This document shows positions 42,922 through 53,000 of a stretch of 64,000 nt of DNA, in pieces. The stretch comes from an uncultured Pseudomonas sp. (GTDB lineage: Bacteria > Pseudomonadota > Gammaproteobacteria > Pseudomonadales > Pseudomonadaceae): contig CALTWF010000001.1 in NCBI GenBank assembly GCA_943912755.1, positions 62,001-126,000 on the forward strand. The letters run 5' to 3'. Within the stretch, counting starts at the first letter, position 1; every line of letters starts with the position of its first letter. The notes under the pieces were generated by a model that had not been told where the DNA came from, did not search any database, and worked only from the letters and a program-made list of their open reading frames with translations. The position numbers and the translations under genes are program-made.

Positions 42922-44124
42922 TCACCCCTCCAGGCCGCGATCCACGTACCAGGTCAGCGGCAAGGTCAGCAGCAGGGTCGCCGCCAGCGCCATCAAGGCC
43001 AGCGGCACCCCGCTGGCATCCCCCAGGCGCCCGAAGACGATGGGCGCCAACGCCCCGCCACCGATGGTCCCGGTATAGAACAGGGCGAACGCCTGCTCGC
43101 GCCGGCCCGGCGCCGCCAGCTCCGGAACCACGCCGTAGAGCACCGACGAGGTGCCATTGAGCACCAGGCCCAGCAGCGGCAACAACAGCATCAGGCCCTG
43201 CAGCGGCAGGTACACGGCGGCGACGATCAGCACAGCGGTCAGCGACTCGCTGAACCACACGGTTTTCAGCAGGCCGATGCGCGCGCCGAGATAGCCGCAG
43301 ATCAGCTTGCCGAATGCCCCGCCGATAAACAGCAAGGTCAGCGCCAGGCCGATCCCGGCGGTGCCGGCGCCCTTGTCGCCGAGCAGGAACGGCAGAAAGG
43401 TAAGAAAGCCCATGCGTACCGCGCTGTCGAGAACGCCGGTGGCGAGCAGTGCGCGCAGGCCGCTGACCGAGCCACTGCCCTCGCCTGCTCCGGCCTTGCC
43501 GGCGGGACTGCGCTGGCGCTCGACGTTGCGCGGAATCAGCAGGTACATGGCCAGCGCCGCCAGCAGTCCGAGCAGCCCGGCCAGGGTCACGCTGAGGCGC
43601 CAGCTCATCACCGTGAGGGAGACGCCGACCAGCGCGGGAATCAGGGTCTTGCCGATATCGCCGGCAAAGTTGTAGTGCGACAGCGCCTGCTTGACCTGGC
43701 GCCCGGGCTCGTGGGTATCGCTGACCAGCGACGAGGCCAGCGGGTGCTGGGTGCTGGCGCCCAGCCCACCGAGCATCAGCGCCGCCATCAGGGCGACCAG
43801 GCCGCCGGCCTGTCCGGCCAGCAGGTAGGCCACGCCGACCAGCGCGGTGCCACCGACCAGCAAGGTCTGCCGGCCAAAGCGCCGGGCGGCGCGGCTGGCA
43901 AGCAACTGGAAACCGGCCATGGTCGCCGAGTAGGCGCCGCGCATCAGGCCGATCTGCGCATAGCTGAGGCCGAACTGGACCTGCCAGATCGGCAGCAGCA
44001 CATAGATCAGGTCGGTCAGGCCATCGTTGACCGCATGGGCGCCACAGGCCGCCAGCAGGGTCCGGCGGCGTGCAGGGGCAAGCTCGGAGGGGGCGGAAAC
44101 GATGGCCGGGGTGGCGTCGGGCAT
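42922..44124 (-). CDS. MFS transporter
   Basis: 400-aa major-facilitator permease with about 12 membrane segments. The N-terminal part includes 'HAVNDGLTDLIYVLLPIWQ' and the loop 'LASRAARRFGRQTLLV' (D/R-rich loop 2-3), as in fosmidomycin-resistance-like (Fsr) carriers. Substrate unknown. ATG 44124 is used; TTG 44154 is an in-frame alternative. It converges with the YtfJ-like gene (4 nt apart). Confidence 0.85.
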   Translation of the reverse strand: MPDATPAIVSAPSELAPARRRTLLAACGAHAVNDGLTDLIYVLLPIWQVQFGLSYAQIGLMRGAYSATMAGFQLLASRAARRFGRQTLLVGGTALVGVAYLLAGQAGGLVALMAALMLGGLGASTQHPLASSLVSDTHEPGRQVKQALSHYNFAGDIGKTLIPALVGVSLTVMSWRLSVTLAGLLGLLAALAMYLLIPRNVERQRSPAGKAGAGEGSGSVSGLRALLATGVLDSAVRMGFLTFLPFLLGDKGAGTAGIGLALTLLFIGGAFGKLICGYLGARIGLLKTVWFSESLTAVLIVAAVYLPLQGLMLLLPLLGLVLNGTSSVLYGVVPELAAPGRREQAFALFYTGTIGGGALAPIVFGRLGDASGVPLALMALAATLLLTLPLTWYVDRGLEG

Positions 44125-44219
44125 GATCGGTGATCCACTGCTTGTTGGATCCAACCATTAAAACAGTAACAAAATATTAACGCGACCGCCTTTTCCAGGA
44201 TCTTCCCGCGTGCCCGGCG

Positions 44220-44666
44220 TCAGCCCGGGATTTCCGGTTCCACCAGGTTGGCCAGCTGGTTCAGCGAGTCCTGCCAACCCAGGTAGCAGCCTTCCAGCGG
44301 GATCAGGTCGGGCAGGCCTTCCTGGACGATATGCACCTCGGTCCCGCAGGACACGCCCTTGAAGCTGATGGTGGCGGTGATTTCGCCGGGCAGGTTGGGG
44401 TCATCGAAGCGGTCGGTGTAGCGGATGCGCTCGTTGAGCAGCAATTCCTGGTACTCGCCGCCGAAGGCATGGCACTGGCCGCTGGAGAAATTGGCGAAGG
44501 ACATCCGGTAGGTGCCGCCGACCCGGGCGTCGAGCTGCTCGACATGGCAGGTGAAACCATGGGGCGGCAGCCACTTGGCCATGGCGCCGGGATCGAGGAA
44601 GGCGCGGTAGACGCGCTCCACGGGAGCCTTGAAGACACGGTGCAGGCGGACGGTATTGCTGCTCAT
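44220..44666 (-). CDS. SRPBCC (AHSA1-like) domain protein
   Basis: 148-aa START/Bet v1-fold protein of the AHSA1 type: 'FKAPVERVYRAFLDPGAMAKWLPPHGF', then 'LDARVGGTYRMSF', 'RYTDRFDDPNLPGEITATISF' and the final 'GWQDSLNQLANLVE'. It is a ligand-binding fold without fixed function. ATG 44666 follows CAAGGAAATCG. Confidence 0.9.
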   Translation of the reverse strand: MSSNTVRLHRVFKAPVERVYRAFLDPGAMAKWLPPHGFTCHVEQLDARVGGTYRMSFANFSSGQCHAFGGEYQELLLNERIRYTDRFDDPNLPGEITATISFKGVSCGTEVHIVQEGLPDLIPLEGCYLGWQDSLNQLANLVEPEIPG

Positions 44667-44754
44667 GAACGATTTCCTTGTGATTTGCTCAGGCAAGGCT
44701 ATGAGTGAAGCCCAGCCCGGCAGCATCGTCCAGCCGCCACCTGCACCGCCCCGG

Positions 44755-45072
44755 TCAGCGTTCGTCGCCGAAGTGGTCGCTGACCAGGATCGCCCGCGCC
44801 AGCTCTTCATCGCTGGCCTGGAGGCCGGGGTTTTCCTGGCGCACCCGCTGCAGCACCGACTCCAGGTAGGCACCGCGGATCGCTCCGCCGCTGGCCACGA
44901 AGCTGGATGCCTCGTCGCGGGCCGGGATGATGCGCTTGTCGTCCTTGAAGGTGGAATACAGCGAGGCCGAGACACCAGCGGAGGTGGCGACATCACCTGC
45001 GTCCACCCGGGCCAGCGCCGAACCAAAAGGCAGGCAAAGCAACAATGAAGAAACCAGCAATGTACGCCGCAT
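44755..45072 (-). CDS. DUF2388 family periplasmic protein
   Basis: 105-aa exported protein (signal peptide 1-21) with the DUF2388 pattern 'TFKDDKRIIPARDEASSFVAS', 'GAIRGAYLESVL', 'ASDEELARAILVS'. The family is common in Pseudomonas, often as tandem paralogues, but only one copy is here. Function unknown. ATG 45072 follows GGAGGACTC. Confidence 0.85.
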   Translation of the reverse strand: MRRTLLVSSLLLCLPFGSALARVDAGDVATSAGVSASLYSTFKDDKRIIPARDEASSFVASGGAIRGAYLESVLQRVRQENPGLQASDEELARAILVSDHFGDER

Positions 45073-45221
45073 GACGGAGTCCTCCGATCTACCTGAACGG
45101 AATTGTCAGGTATTACCCAGTCTAGGATGCGTTTGCCGGGGTCGGAGTTCCCTTGCCGGCGATGGCGCCGGGCGGTCGATGATCTGCTAGGGTGCTGGTT
45201 TTTTCCGGTGGACCCTGCCCG

Positions 45222-46358
45222 ATGCGTTTTCCTGCCCTGCTTTTGCTGTGCGCCAGCCCCCTTCTCGCCTGGGCCGATCCGGCCCTCGACAGCCAGGTAC
45301 GCGAGACCGCGCAGCGGGTCATGCGCGACAACGGCATTCCCGGCCTGGCCATCGCCATCACCGACCATGGCCAGCAGTACTTCTACGAGTTCGGCGTGGC
45401 CGACAAGGCCAGCGGCCAGGCGGTCAGCCGCGACACCCTGTTCGAGCTGGGCTCGATCAGCAAGACCTTTACCGCCACCCTCGCCGCCCGCGCACAGATC
45501 GACGGCCACCTGTCGTTGCAAGCCACCACCGCCGAGTACCTGGCGGAGCTGAAGGGCACGCCATTCGGTGCGCTGCGCCTGGTCAACCTGGCGACCCACA
45601 GCAACGGCGGCATGCCCTTGCAGGTGCCCGACGACATCGCCGACCAGCCGCAGCTGTTCGCCTGGCTCAGGCAATGGCGCCCGGAGCACCGGCCAGACAG
45701 CTGGCGCGCCTACGCCAACCCGAGCATCGGCATGCTCGGGGTGATTACCGCGCGGCAACTGGGAGTGCCCTTCACCACCGCCATGCAGGCGCAGCTGTTG
45801 CCGGACCTCGGGCTCAGCCACACCTTCATCCAGGTGCCGGCAGCGCAGCAGGGGCTCTATGCCCGGGGCTATGACAAAAACCAGGCGCCGGTACGGGTCA
45901 ACCCCGGGGTCCTGGCGGACGAGGCCTACGGCATGAAGAGCAGCAGCCGCGACATGCTGCGCTATGTCGAGGCCCATCTCGGCCGCGTGCAGCTGGCGGC
46001 CCCGCTGCAGCAGGCGCTGGCCGATACCCGCCGCGGCTACTACCAGCGCGGGGCGATGACCCAGGACCTGATCTGGGAACAGTACGACTACCCGCTGGCC
46101 TTGCAGACCCTGCTGGCCGGCAACGACAACCGCTACGCCCTGGAAGGCACCCCGGTGACGGAGATCCAGCCGCCGCTGGCCCCACGCGCGAAGGTGTGGA
46201 TCAACAAGACCGGGGCCACCAACGGCTTTGGCGCCTACGTGGCATTCATCCCGGAGCAACAGCGCGGGGTGGTGTTGCTGGCCAACCGCAACTACCCCAA
46301 TGACGAGCGGGTGAAACTGGCCTGGCAACTGTTCGAGCTGCTTGACCGGCAGAAGTGA
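45222..46358 (+). CDS. ampC: Class C beta-lactamase
   Basis: 378-aa serine beta-lactamase, exported (signal peptide 1-18). Active-site motifs are all present: 'SISK' (SxxK), 'YANPS' (YxN) and 'NKTGATNGFG' (KTG). Length and layout fit AmpC-type enzymes. It would hydrolyse cephalosporins in the periplasm. No divergent ampR gene is adjacent, so the usual regulator is not in the window. The gene converges with the sigma-54 regulator, 2 nt apart. Confidence 0.9.
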   Translation: MRFPALLLLCASPLLAWADPALDSQVRETAQRVMRDNGIPGLAIAITDHGQQYFYEFGVADKASGQAVSRDTLFELGSISKTFTATLAARAQIDGHLSLQATTAEYLAELKGTPFGALRLVNLATHSNGGMPLQVPDDIADQPQLFAWLRQWRPEHRPDSWRAYANPSIGMLGVITARQLGVPFTTAMQAQLLPDLGLSHTFIQVPAAQQGLYARGYDKNQAPVRVNPGVLADEAYGMKSSSRDMLRYVEAHLGRVQLAAPLQQALADTRRGYYQRGAMTQDLIWEQYDYPLALQTLLAGNDNRYALEGTPVTEIQPPLAPRAKVWINKTGATNGFGAYVAFIPEQQRGVVLLANRNYPNDERVKLAWQLFELLDRQK

Positions 46359-46360
46359 CC

Positions 46361-47689
<1,329 letters not shown>

Positions 47690-48014
47690 GATCTTTCCTT
47701 GACGTCAATTTTTGGAAAATCGAGTAGAAACAGCATCTTGGCAAACCCGTCTGTAACAGTAGCAACGAACGCCGGAGCCCCCACTACCGTCTGTCCGCTG
47801 AAAAATCCAATTACATTTGCTTCACGGAACATTCTTGCGGATCCAACGTCACAAGCGCCGGGAAAAACAATCAATGTGCGAGTGCCCGATAAATTTTTTT
47901 CAATAGGGTGTGACTTCCCCTGTTACTTCGGACATCAGTACAAGTAACCTGCCGCCGCGAATCACGCCCGGCAACTTTCTTATCGCTGTTTGGGACCATA
48001 GAGAGACCGAACCC
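47690..48014. other. Intergenic region with no gene
   Basis: 325-nt gap between the divergent VpsR-like gene and the 88-aa gene. It is less GC-rich than its surroundings, with an A/T-rich stretch (GATAAATTTTTTTCAATAG, 47888-47906), and presumably holds both promoters. I do not see an ORF with a credible start here, nor a clear -24/-12 sigma-54 site. Confidence 0.6.
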
Positions 48015-48281
48015 ATGAACGCTCCGCTGCGTGTCAACGAAGCCCTGCTGATTGCCGACCACGCCTTCGAACCCTTCCAGTGCGTTGCCTGGGATGCGCC
48101 AAACGGTACCGGCGAGCTAAGCCTGGCGGTGATTGACCGGACCAGCACCCGGATTGGCAGCAAGCAGGTACCGAGCAGCACCTATTCCGACCCGGCGCAG
48201 TGGGCGGACCTGATCGAGGAAGTCCGCGCGGAACTGCGCCAGAAGGGTTACGACCTGCAACCCTGGACCATGCCCCGGTAA
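48015..48281 (+). CDS. Hypothetical protein (88 aa)
   Basis: 88-aa acidic soluble protein starting 'MNAPLRVNEALLIADHAFEP', with 'GELSLAVIDRTSTRIGSKQV' and 'PAQWADLIEEVRAELRQKGYDLQPW'. No signal peptide or membrane segment. RBS is weak (AGAGAGACC). It is followed by a strong terminator. Family not recognised; the composition suggests a small cytoplasmic domain. Confidence 0.6.
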   Translation: MNAPLRVNEALLIADHAFEPFQCVAWDAPNGTGELSLAVIDRTSTRIGSKQVPSSTYSDPAQWADLIEEVRAELRQKGYDLQPWTMPR

Positions 48282-48294
48282 CTTTCCGATTCGC

Positions 48295-48325
48295 AGAAGT
48301 GCACCCTTGGGTGCACTTCTTTTTT
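48295..48325. terminator. Strong bidirectional-type terminator
   Basis: AGAAGTGCACCC (48295-48306), TT loop, GGGTGCACTTCT (48309-48320), then T6. It ends the plus-strand 88-aa gene; it also lies 45 nt beyond the ChlD-like stop on the minus strand, where the complementary run of A residues precedes the hairpin, so it acts best rightward. Confidence 0.85.
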
Positions 48326-48369
48326 GTCGCGAAGTTGTACTTTATTGTCGCTGCGACACTTCACCGCAG

Positions 48370-50027
48370 TTAGCCGAGTGGCAACTCGTCGATATGCCGG
48401 TATTGCGCCTGCAAACTTTCCGCCAGCTGCCGCGCCCGCCCCAGGCGAATCGGCGCACGTTCCATATCGAGCAATAAAGTGCTGCACGGCAGCGCCTGAA
48501 GTTGCCCGTTGAGGGTTAGCCGTCCGTCGGTCAGCAGCAGGCAGCGTTGTGCCTCGCCGGGAAATTGCTTTTGCCGGCGCAGCAACCACTGCCGTGCTTC
48601 TTCCAGCGCCGCCAGCAACGGCGTGCCACCCCCCGCCCCCAGATCCGCCAGCCAGGGCTGCAAGGCCGCCGAGGCTTTCAGGCCATGGCGCTGCCAGCGC
48701 GGCGTGCTGCCACTGGCGGTGAGCAAGGCCAGCCGCGCCCGCGCGCGATAGGCCTGGTCGAAGAAGCTCGCCAGCACTCCCTTGGCTTGGCTCAGGGCCT
48801 GATGCCGGCGGGTCGAGGCCGAGGCGTCGACTATCACCAGCCACAGTTCCGACTGCGCGGCCTGGCGCTGGCTCCAGCGCAGGTCGCTGCGTTGCCGGGG
48901 CCGCCCGTTGCGCAGGGTGCCCGGCCAATCCAGCTTGCCCTGCCCGGCGCTGCGCCCACGCCCGCGCGGCCCCTGCTGGAGCTTGCCGGCCTTGGGCCTG
49001 GCATCCGCGCTGGCGCGGGCGCGGATGCTCAGGGCTTTTTTGGCCAGGCCGGCACCTCGCGCCGGGCCCCGGTGGCCACCGCCTGCGCCGGCATTTCACC
49101 CCACTGGCCGCTGTGCGCCGGTGCCGCTTGCGGCGCCTGGCCGGCCTGCGCAGCAGGCGGCTGGCTGGCGTCAGGCGGCGTCTGCCGGCGATGGCGCAGG
49201 GCGAACTCCGCCACCGCCTCGATATCCTCGTCCCCGATCGCTGCACCGCCGCGCCAGGCGGCATGGGCCCGCGCCGCACGCCACCAGACCAGGTCGGCAC
49301 GCAAACCGTCCACCCCGGCGGCGAAACAGCGCTCGGTGATCAGCGCAAGCGAGCGATCATCCAGCTCGATCGACGCCAGATGCTGGCGCGCCGCCTGGCA
49401 GCGCTCGCGCAGCTGTGCCTGGACCAGCGCCCATTGCGCGACAAAGGCCTCGGGGTCGTTATCGAAGGCCAGCCGCCGGCGCAGGATCTGCCCCCGCGCC
49501 TCGGGCTCCGGCTGCCCGTGCAGGGCGACGTTGAGGCCGAAACGGTCCAGCAGTTGCGGGCGCAGCTCGCCCTCCTCCGGGTTCATCGTGCCGATCAGCA
49601 CGAAGCGCGCGCTGTGCCGGTGGGACAGGCCATCGCGCTCGATGCGGTTGGTGCCGCTGGCGGCGACATCCAGCAGCAGGTCCACCAGGTGGTCGGCCAG
49701 CAGGTTGACTTCATCGACGTACAGCACGCCGCCATCGGCCTTGGCCAGCACTCCCGGGGAGAACTGCACGCGGCCCTGACCCAGGGCGGCATCCAGGTCG
49801 AGGGTACCGACCAGGCGCTCCTCGGTCGCGCCCAGCGGCAAGGTCACGAACGGTCCCTCGCCGAGCAGGTCGGCCAGGCCGCGGGCCAGCGTGCTCTTGG
49901 CCATGCCTCGTGGCCCTTCGATCAGCACGCCGCCGATCTTCGGATCGATGGCGGTCAGGCACAGGGCCAGCTTCAGTTCGTCGGCACCGACCACCGCAGC
50001 CAGGGGAAAACGCACGGGTTCAGTCAT
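48370..50027 (-). CDS. ChlD-like chelatase medium subunit made by -1 frameshifting
   Basis: Reading the ChlI frame to the heptamer A AAA AAG (49041-49035) and then slipping back one base gives a continuous 552-aa protein. After the slip the sequence continues 'KALSIRARASADARPK', then a basic linker ('QQGPRGRGRSAGQG'), then a VWA domain with intact MIDAS: D-x-S-x-S in 'IVDASAST', the Thr in 'GGGTPLL' and the Asp in 'LLLTDGRL'. The VWA frame has no ATG, GTG or TTG between its upstream stop (in 'GGTGAAATGCC') and GTG 48837, which lies within the first VWA strand and has no Shine-Dalgarno. Typical ChlD/BchD proteins are ~560-670 aa. It would partner CobN and the 332-aa small subunit for cobalt insertion. 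Confidence 0.8.
49001..49058 (-). other. Programmed -1 frameshift signal (dnaX-type) in the chelatase gene
   Basis: Minus-strand order: GAGGTG (49058-49053) as internal Shine-Dalgarno-like stimulator, 11-nt spacer, slippery A-AAA-AAG (49041-49035), 6-nt spacer that contains the zero-frame TGA (49031-49029), then hairpin GCATCCGCGC / GCGCGGATGC (49028-49019 with 49010-49001), a perfect 10-bp stem with an 8-nt loop. All three elements match E. coli dnaX in kind and spacing. Confidence 0.88.
49029..50027 (-). CDS. ChlI-like AAA+ chelatase subunit (zero-frame product)
   Basis: 332-aa AAA+ ATPase: Walker A 'GPRGMAKST', Walker B 'GGVLYVDEVNLL', 'LIGTMNPEEGELRPQLLDRFG' (sensor region). It resembles the small subunit of magnesium chelatase. 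Next to cobN, it would be the ATPase motor of a CobN-dependent cobaltochelatase in which CobS/CobT are replaced. The start ATG lies one base after the cobN stop (TGA A ATG), so translation is coupled. Its stop TGA is inside the frameshift signal; ribosomes that slip make the longer ChlD-like product listed separately. Confidence 0.88.
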   Translation of the reverse strand: MTEPVRFPLAAVVGADELKLALCLTAIDPKIGGVLIEGPRGMAKSTLARGLADLLGEGPFVTLPLGATEERLVGTLDLDAALGQGRVQFSPGVLAKADGGVLYVDEVNLLADHLVDLLLDVAASGTNRIERDGLSHRHSARFVLIGTMNPEEGELRPQLLDRFGLNVALHGQPEPEARGQILRRRLAFDNDPEAFVAQWALVQAQLRERCQAARQHLASIELDDRSLALITERCFAAGVDGLRADLVWWRAARAHAAWRGGAAIGDEDIEAVAEFALRHRRQTPPDASQPPAAQAGQAPQAAPAHSGQWGEMPAQAVATGARREVPAWPKKP

Positions 50028-50028
50028 T

Positions 50029-53000
50029 TCAAGCCTCTTCCTCGCCATCCAGCAGTTGCTCTTCGAGTGCCTCGCGGTAGTCCCCGGGCTCCTGCCAGAG
50101 GCCGCGCTGCTGGGCCTCAAGCAAGCGCTCGGTGATATCGCGCAGGGCCTCGGGGTTGTGCTGGCGGATAAATTCGCGCGTCGCGGCATCGAGCACGTAG
50201 GCATCGGCCAGCGACTGGTAATGATGGTCGTCGATCAGATGGGTGGTGGCGTCGAAGGCGAACAGGTTGTCCACTGTCGCCGCCAGCTCGAAGGCCCCCT
50301 TGTAGCCATGGCGCTTGACCCCGTCGATCCACTTGGGATTGAGCGCGCGGGCACGGATCACCCGGTTCAGCTCTTCCTTCAGGGTGCGGATGCGCGGGCG
50401 CTCCGGCTGGCTATGGTCGCCGTGGTAGCTGGCCACCGGCTGGCCGCCGAGGCTTTCCACCGCGGCGAGCATGCCGCCCTGGAACTGGTAGTAGTCGTTG
50501 GAATCGAGCAGGTCGTGCTCATGGTTGTCCTGGTTTTGCAGGACCGCCTGGACCTGCCCCAGGCGCCGGGCGAAATGACCGCGCGCCTCGGTGCCCTCGT
50601 CGGCAGCGCCATAGGCATAGCCACCGTGGTTGAGGTAGACCTCGGCCAGGTCCTCGCGGCTGTGCCACAGGCGCCCGTCGATGGCGTTCTGCACCCCGGC
50701 GCCGTAGGCCCCGGGCTTGGAGCCGAACACCCGCCAGCCGGCCTGGCGCCGCGCCTGCTCTGCGTCCACGCCGCTGGCCAGCAACTCGGCGCGCTCGCTG
50801 CGCACCCGCGCTGCCAGGGGGTTCATGTCTTCCGGTTCGTCCAGCGCCGCCACCGCCTGCACGGCGGCGTCGAACAGCTTGATCAGGTTGCCGAAGGCAT
50901 CGCGGAAGAAGCCGGAAACGCGCAAGGTCACATCGACCCGTGGCCGGTCGAGCAGGCTCAGCGGCAGGATCTCGAAGTCGTCGACCCGATGGCTGCCCGC
51001 TGCCCACACCGGGCGCACGCCCATCAGGGCCATGGCCTGGGCGATATCGTCGCCGCCGGTACGCATGGTCGCCGTGCCCCACACCGACAGGCCGAGCTGG
51101 CGCAGGTGATCGCCGTGGTCCTGCAGATGCCGTTCGAGGATCAGGCTGGCCGAGGTGAAGCCCAGGCGCCAGGCGGTGGCGGTGGGCAGGTTGCGCACAT
51201 CGACGGTATAGAAGTTGCGCCCGGTGGGCAGGACATCGAGGCGCCCGCGGCTCGGCGCGCCGCTGGGGCCGGCGGGCACGAAACGGCCGTCGAGGGCGGC
51301 CAGCACGCCGTGCATTTCCGCCGCGCCACAGCTGTCCAGCTGCGGTGCAACACGCTCGCGCAAGGCATCGAGCACGCTGCGCACCTCGTCCCAGGTCGCC
51401 CCGTCCGGGACTGCCAGCGCGCCAGCCAGGGTCTGTTCAATCAGTTGCGCGGAGAGGATTTCCAGGCGCTCGCGGGTATCCCCGGCAGTGCGCCACGGGC
51501 CGCAATCGAGGCCCGCCAGCAACGCGGGTCGCGACCCCTGCCAGGCCTCGCCGAGGTCGCAGTCCAGCGGGTCGAAGCCCAGCCCCAGGGCCCGGGCCAG
51601 CGCCCGCGGCAGGCTGGCATTGGCGCCGCGGCCATCGCCCCGGGCAACCCGCAGCAGTGCCGCCAGGGTATCGATGCGCAGCCGGCCGGCCGGCGATTCG
51701 CCGAACACATGCAGGCCATCGCGGATCTGCGACTCCTTGAGGTCGCACAGGTAGGTGTCCAGGCGCGGCAGCCAGACCGCTGCGTCATCCAGCGCGCCGT
51801 CGAGTTGCAGCTCGCGGTCGATATGGTTGTCGCGCACCAGTTGCAGGATCTCTTTCTGCAATTCCACGGCACGTCGCGGGTCGAGCAGCTGCGCCTCGTA
51901 GTATTCGTCGGCCAGGCGTTCCAGGTTGCGCAGCGGGCCGTAGGTTTCGGCGCGGGTCAGCGGCGGCATCAGGTGGTCGATGATCACCGCCTGGGTGCGC
52001 CGCTTGGCCTGGGCGCCCTCGCCCGGGTCGTTGACGATGAACGGGTAGATATTCGGCAGCGGCCCGATCAGCGCGTCCGGCCAGCACTGCGCCGACAGGC
52101 CGACGCCCTTGCCCGGCAGCCATTCCAGGTTGCCGTGCTTGCCGACGTGGATCAGCGCATCGGCGGCAAAGCCGTGGCGCAGCCAGAAATAGAAGGCCAG
52201 GTAGCCATGGGGCGGAACCAGGTCGGGGTCGTGGTAGACCGCGCTCTGGTCGAGCTGGTAGCCCCGCGCCGGCTGGATGCCGACGAAGGTCAGGCCCAGG
52301 CGCAGGCCCGCCACCATCATTCGCCCGCCGCGGAACATCGGGTCCTGCTGTGGCTCGCCCCAGCGCTCGCGTACCGCCTGCTGGTTGGCCTCGGGCAGGC
52401 GGGCGAAGGCCGCCAGGTAATCGTCCAAGGCCATGCTTTGCATGCACGGGCGCTGGTCGAGGCTGTCGAGATCGTTGCTGACCCCGCCGAGCAGGTCGTG
52501 GATCAGTTGCGTGCCGCTGTGCGGCAGCTCGCCGACCGGGTAATCGCGGTCCTTCAGCGCGCGCAGGATATTCAGCGCCGCCGCCGGAGTGTCCAGGCCG
52601 ACGCCGTTGCCGATGCGGCCATCGCGGGTCGGGTAGTTGGCGAGCACCAGCGCCACCCGCTTCTGCCCGTTGGGCAGCCGCGCCAGCTCGCACCAGCGCC
52701 GCGCCAGTTCGGCGACGAAGTCCATGCGCTCGGGGTGCGGCCGGTAGCAGACCACGTCGGACTGGCTGCGCTCGCTGCGCCAGGCCAGATCCTTGAAGCT
52801 GACCGGGCGGGTGATGATGCGCCCGTCCAGTTCCGGCAAGGCGATATGCATGGCCAGGTCGCGGGCGCCGAGGCCCTGCTCGCTGGCCTGCCAGCCGGGC
52901 TGGTTGTCCTGGGCGCAGATCGCCTGCAGCACCGGGATGTCCCGGCGGAACGGGCGCAGGTGCGGCTGTTCCGGGCTGGACTGGGCGAAGCCGGTGGTAT

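Noticed and set aside
44629..45048. 139-aa plus-strand ORF across the SRPBCC/DUF2388 gap
   Set aside because: It is antisense to the DUF2388 gene for most of its length and has no ribosome-binding site.
48370..48837. Separate VWA-domain gene starting at GTG 48837
   Set aside because: It would begin within the first strand of the VWA fold, two residues before the MIDAS aspartate, and lacks a Shine-Dalgarno. The open frame continues upstream to the slippery site without a start codon, so frameshifted translation explains it better.
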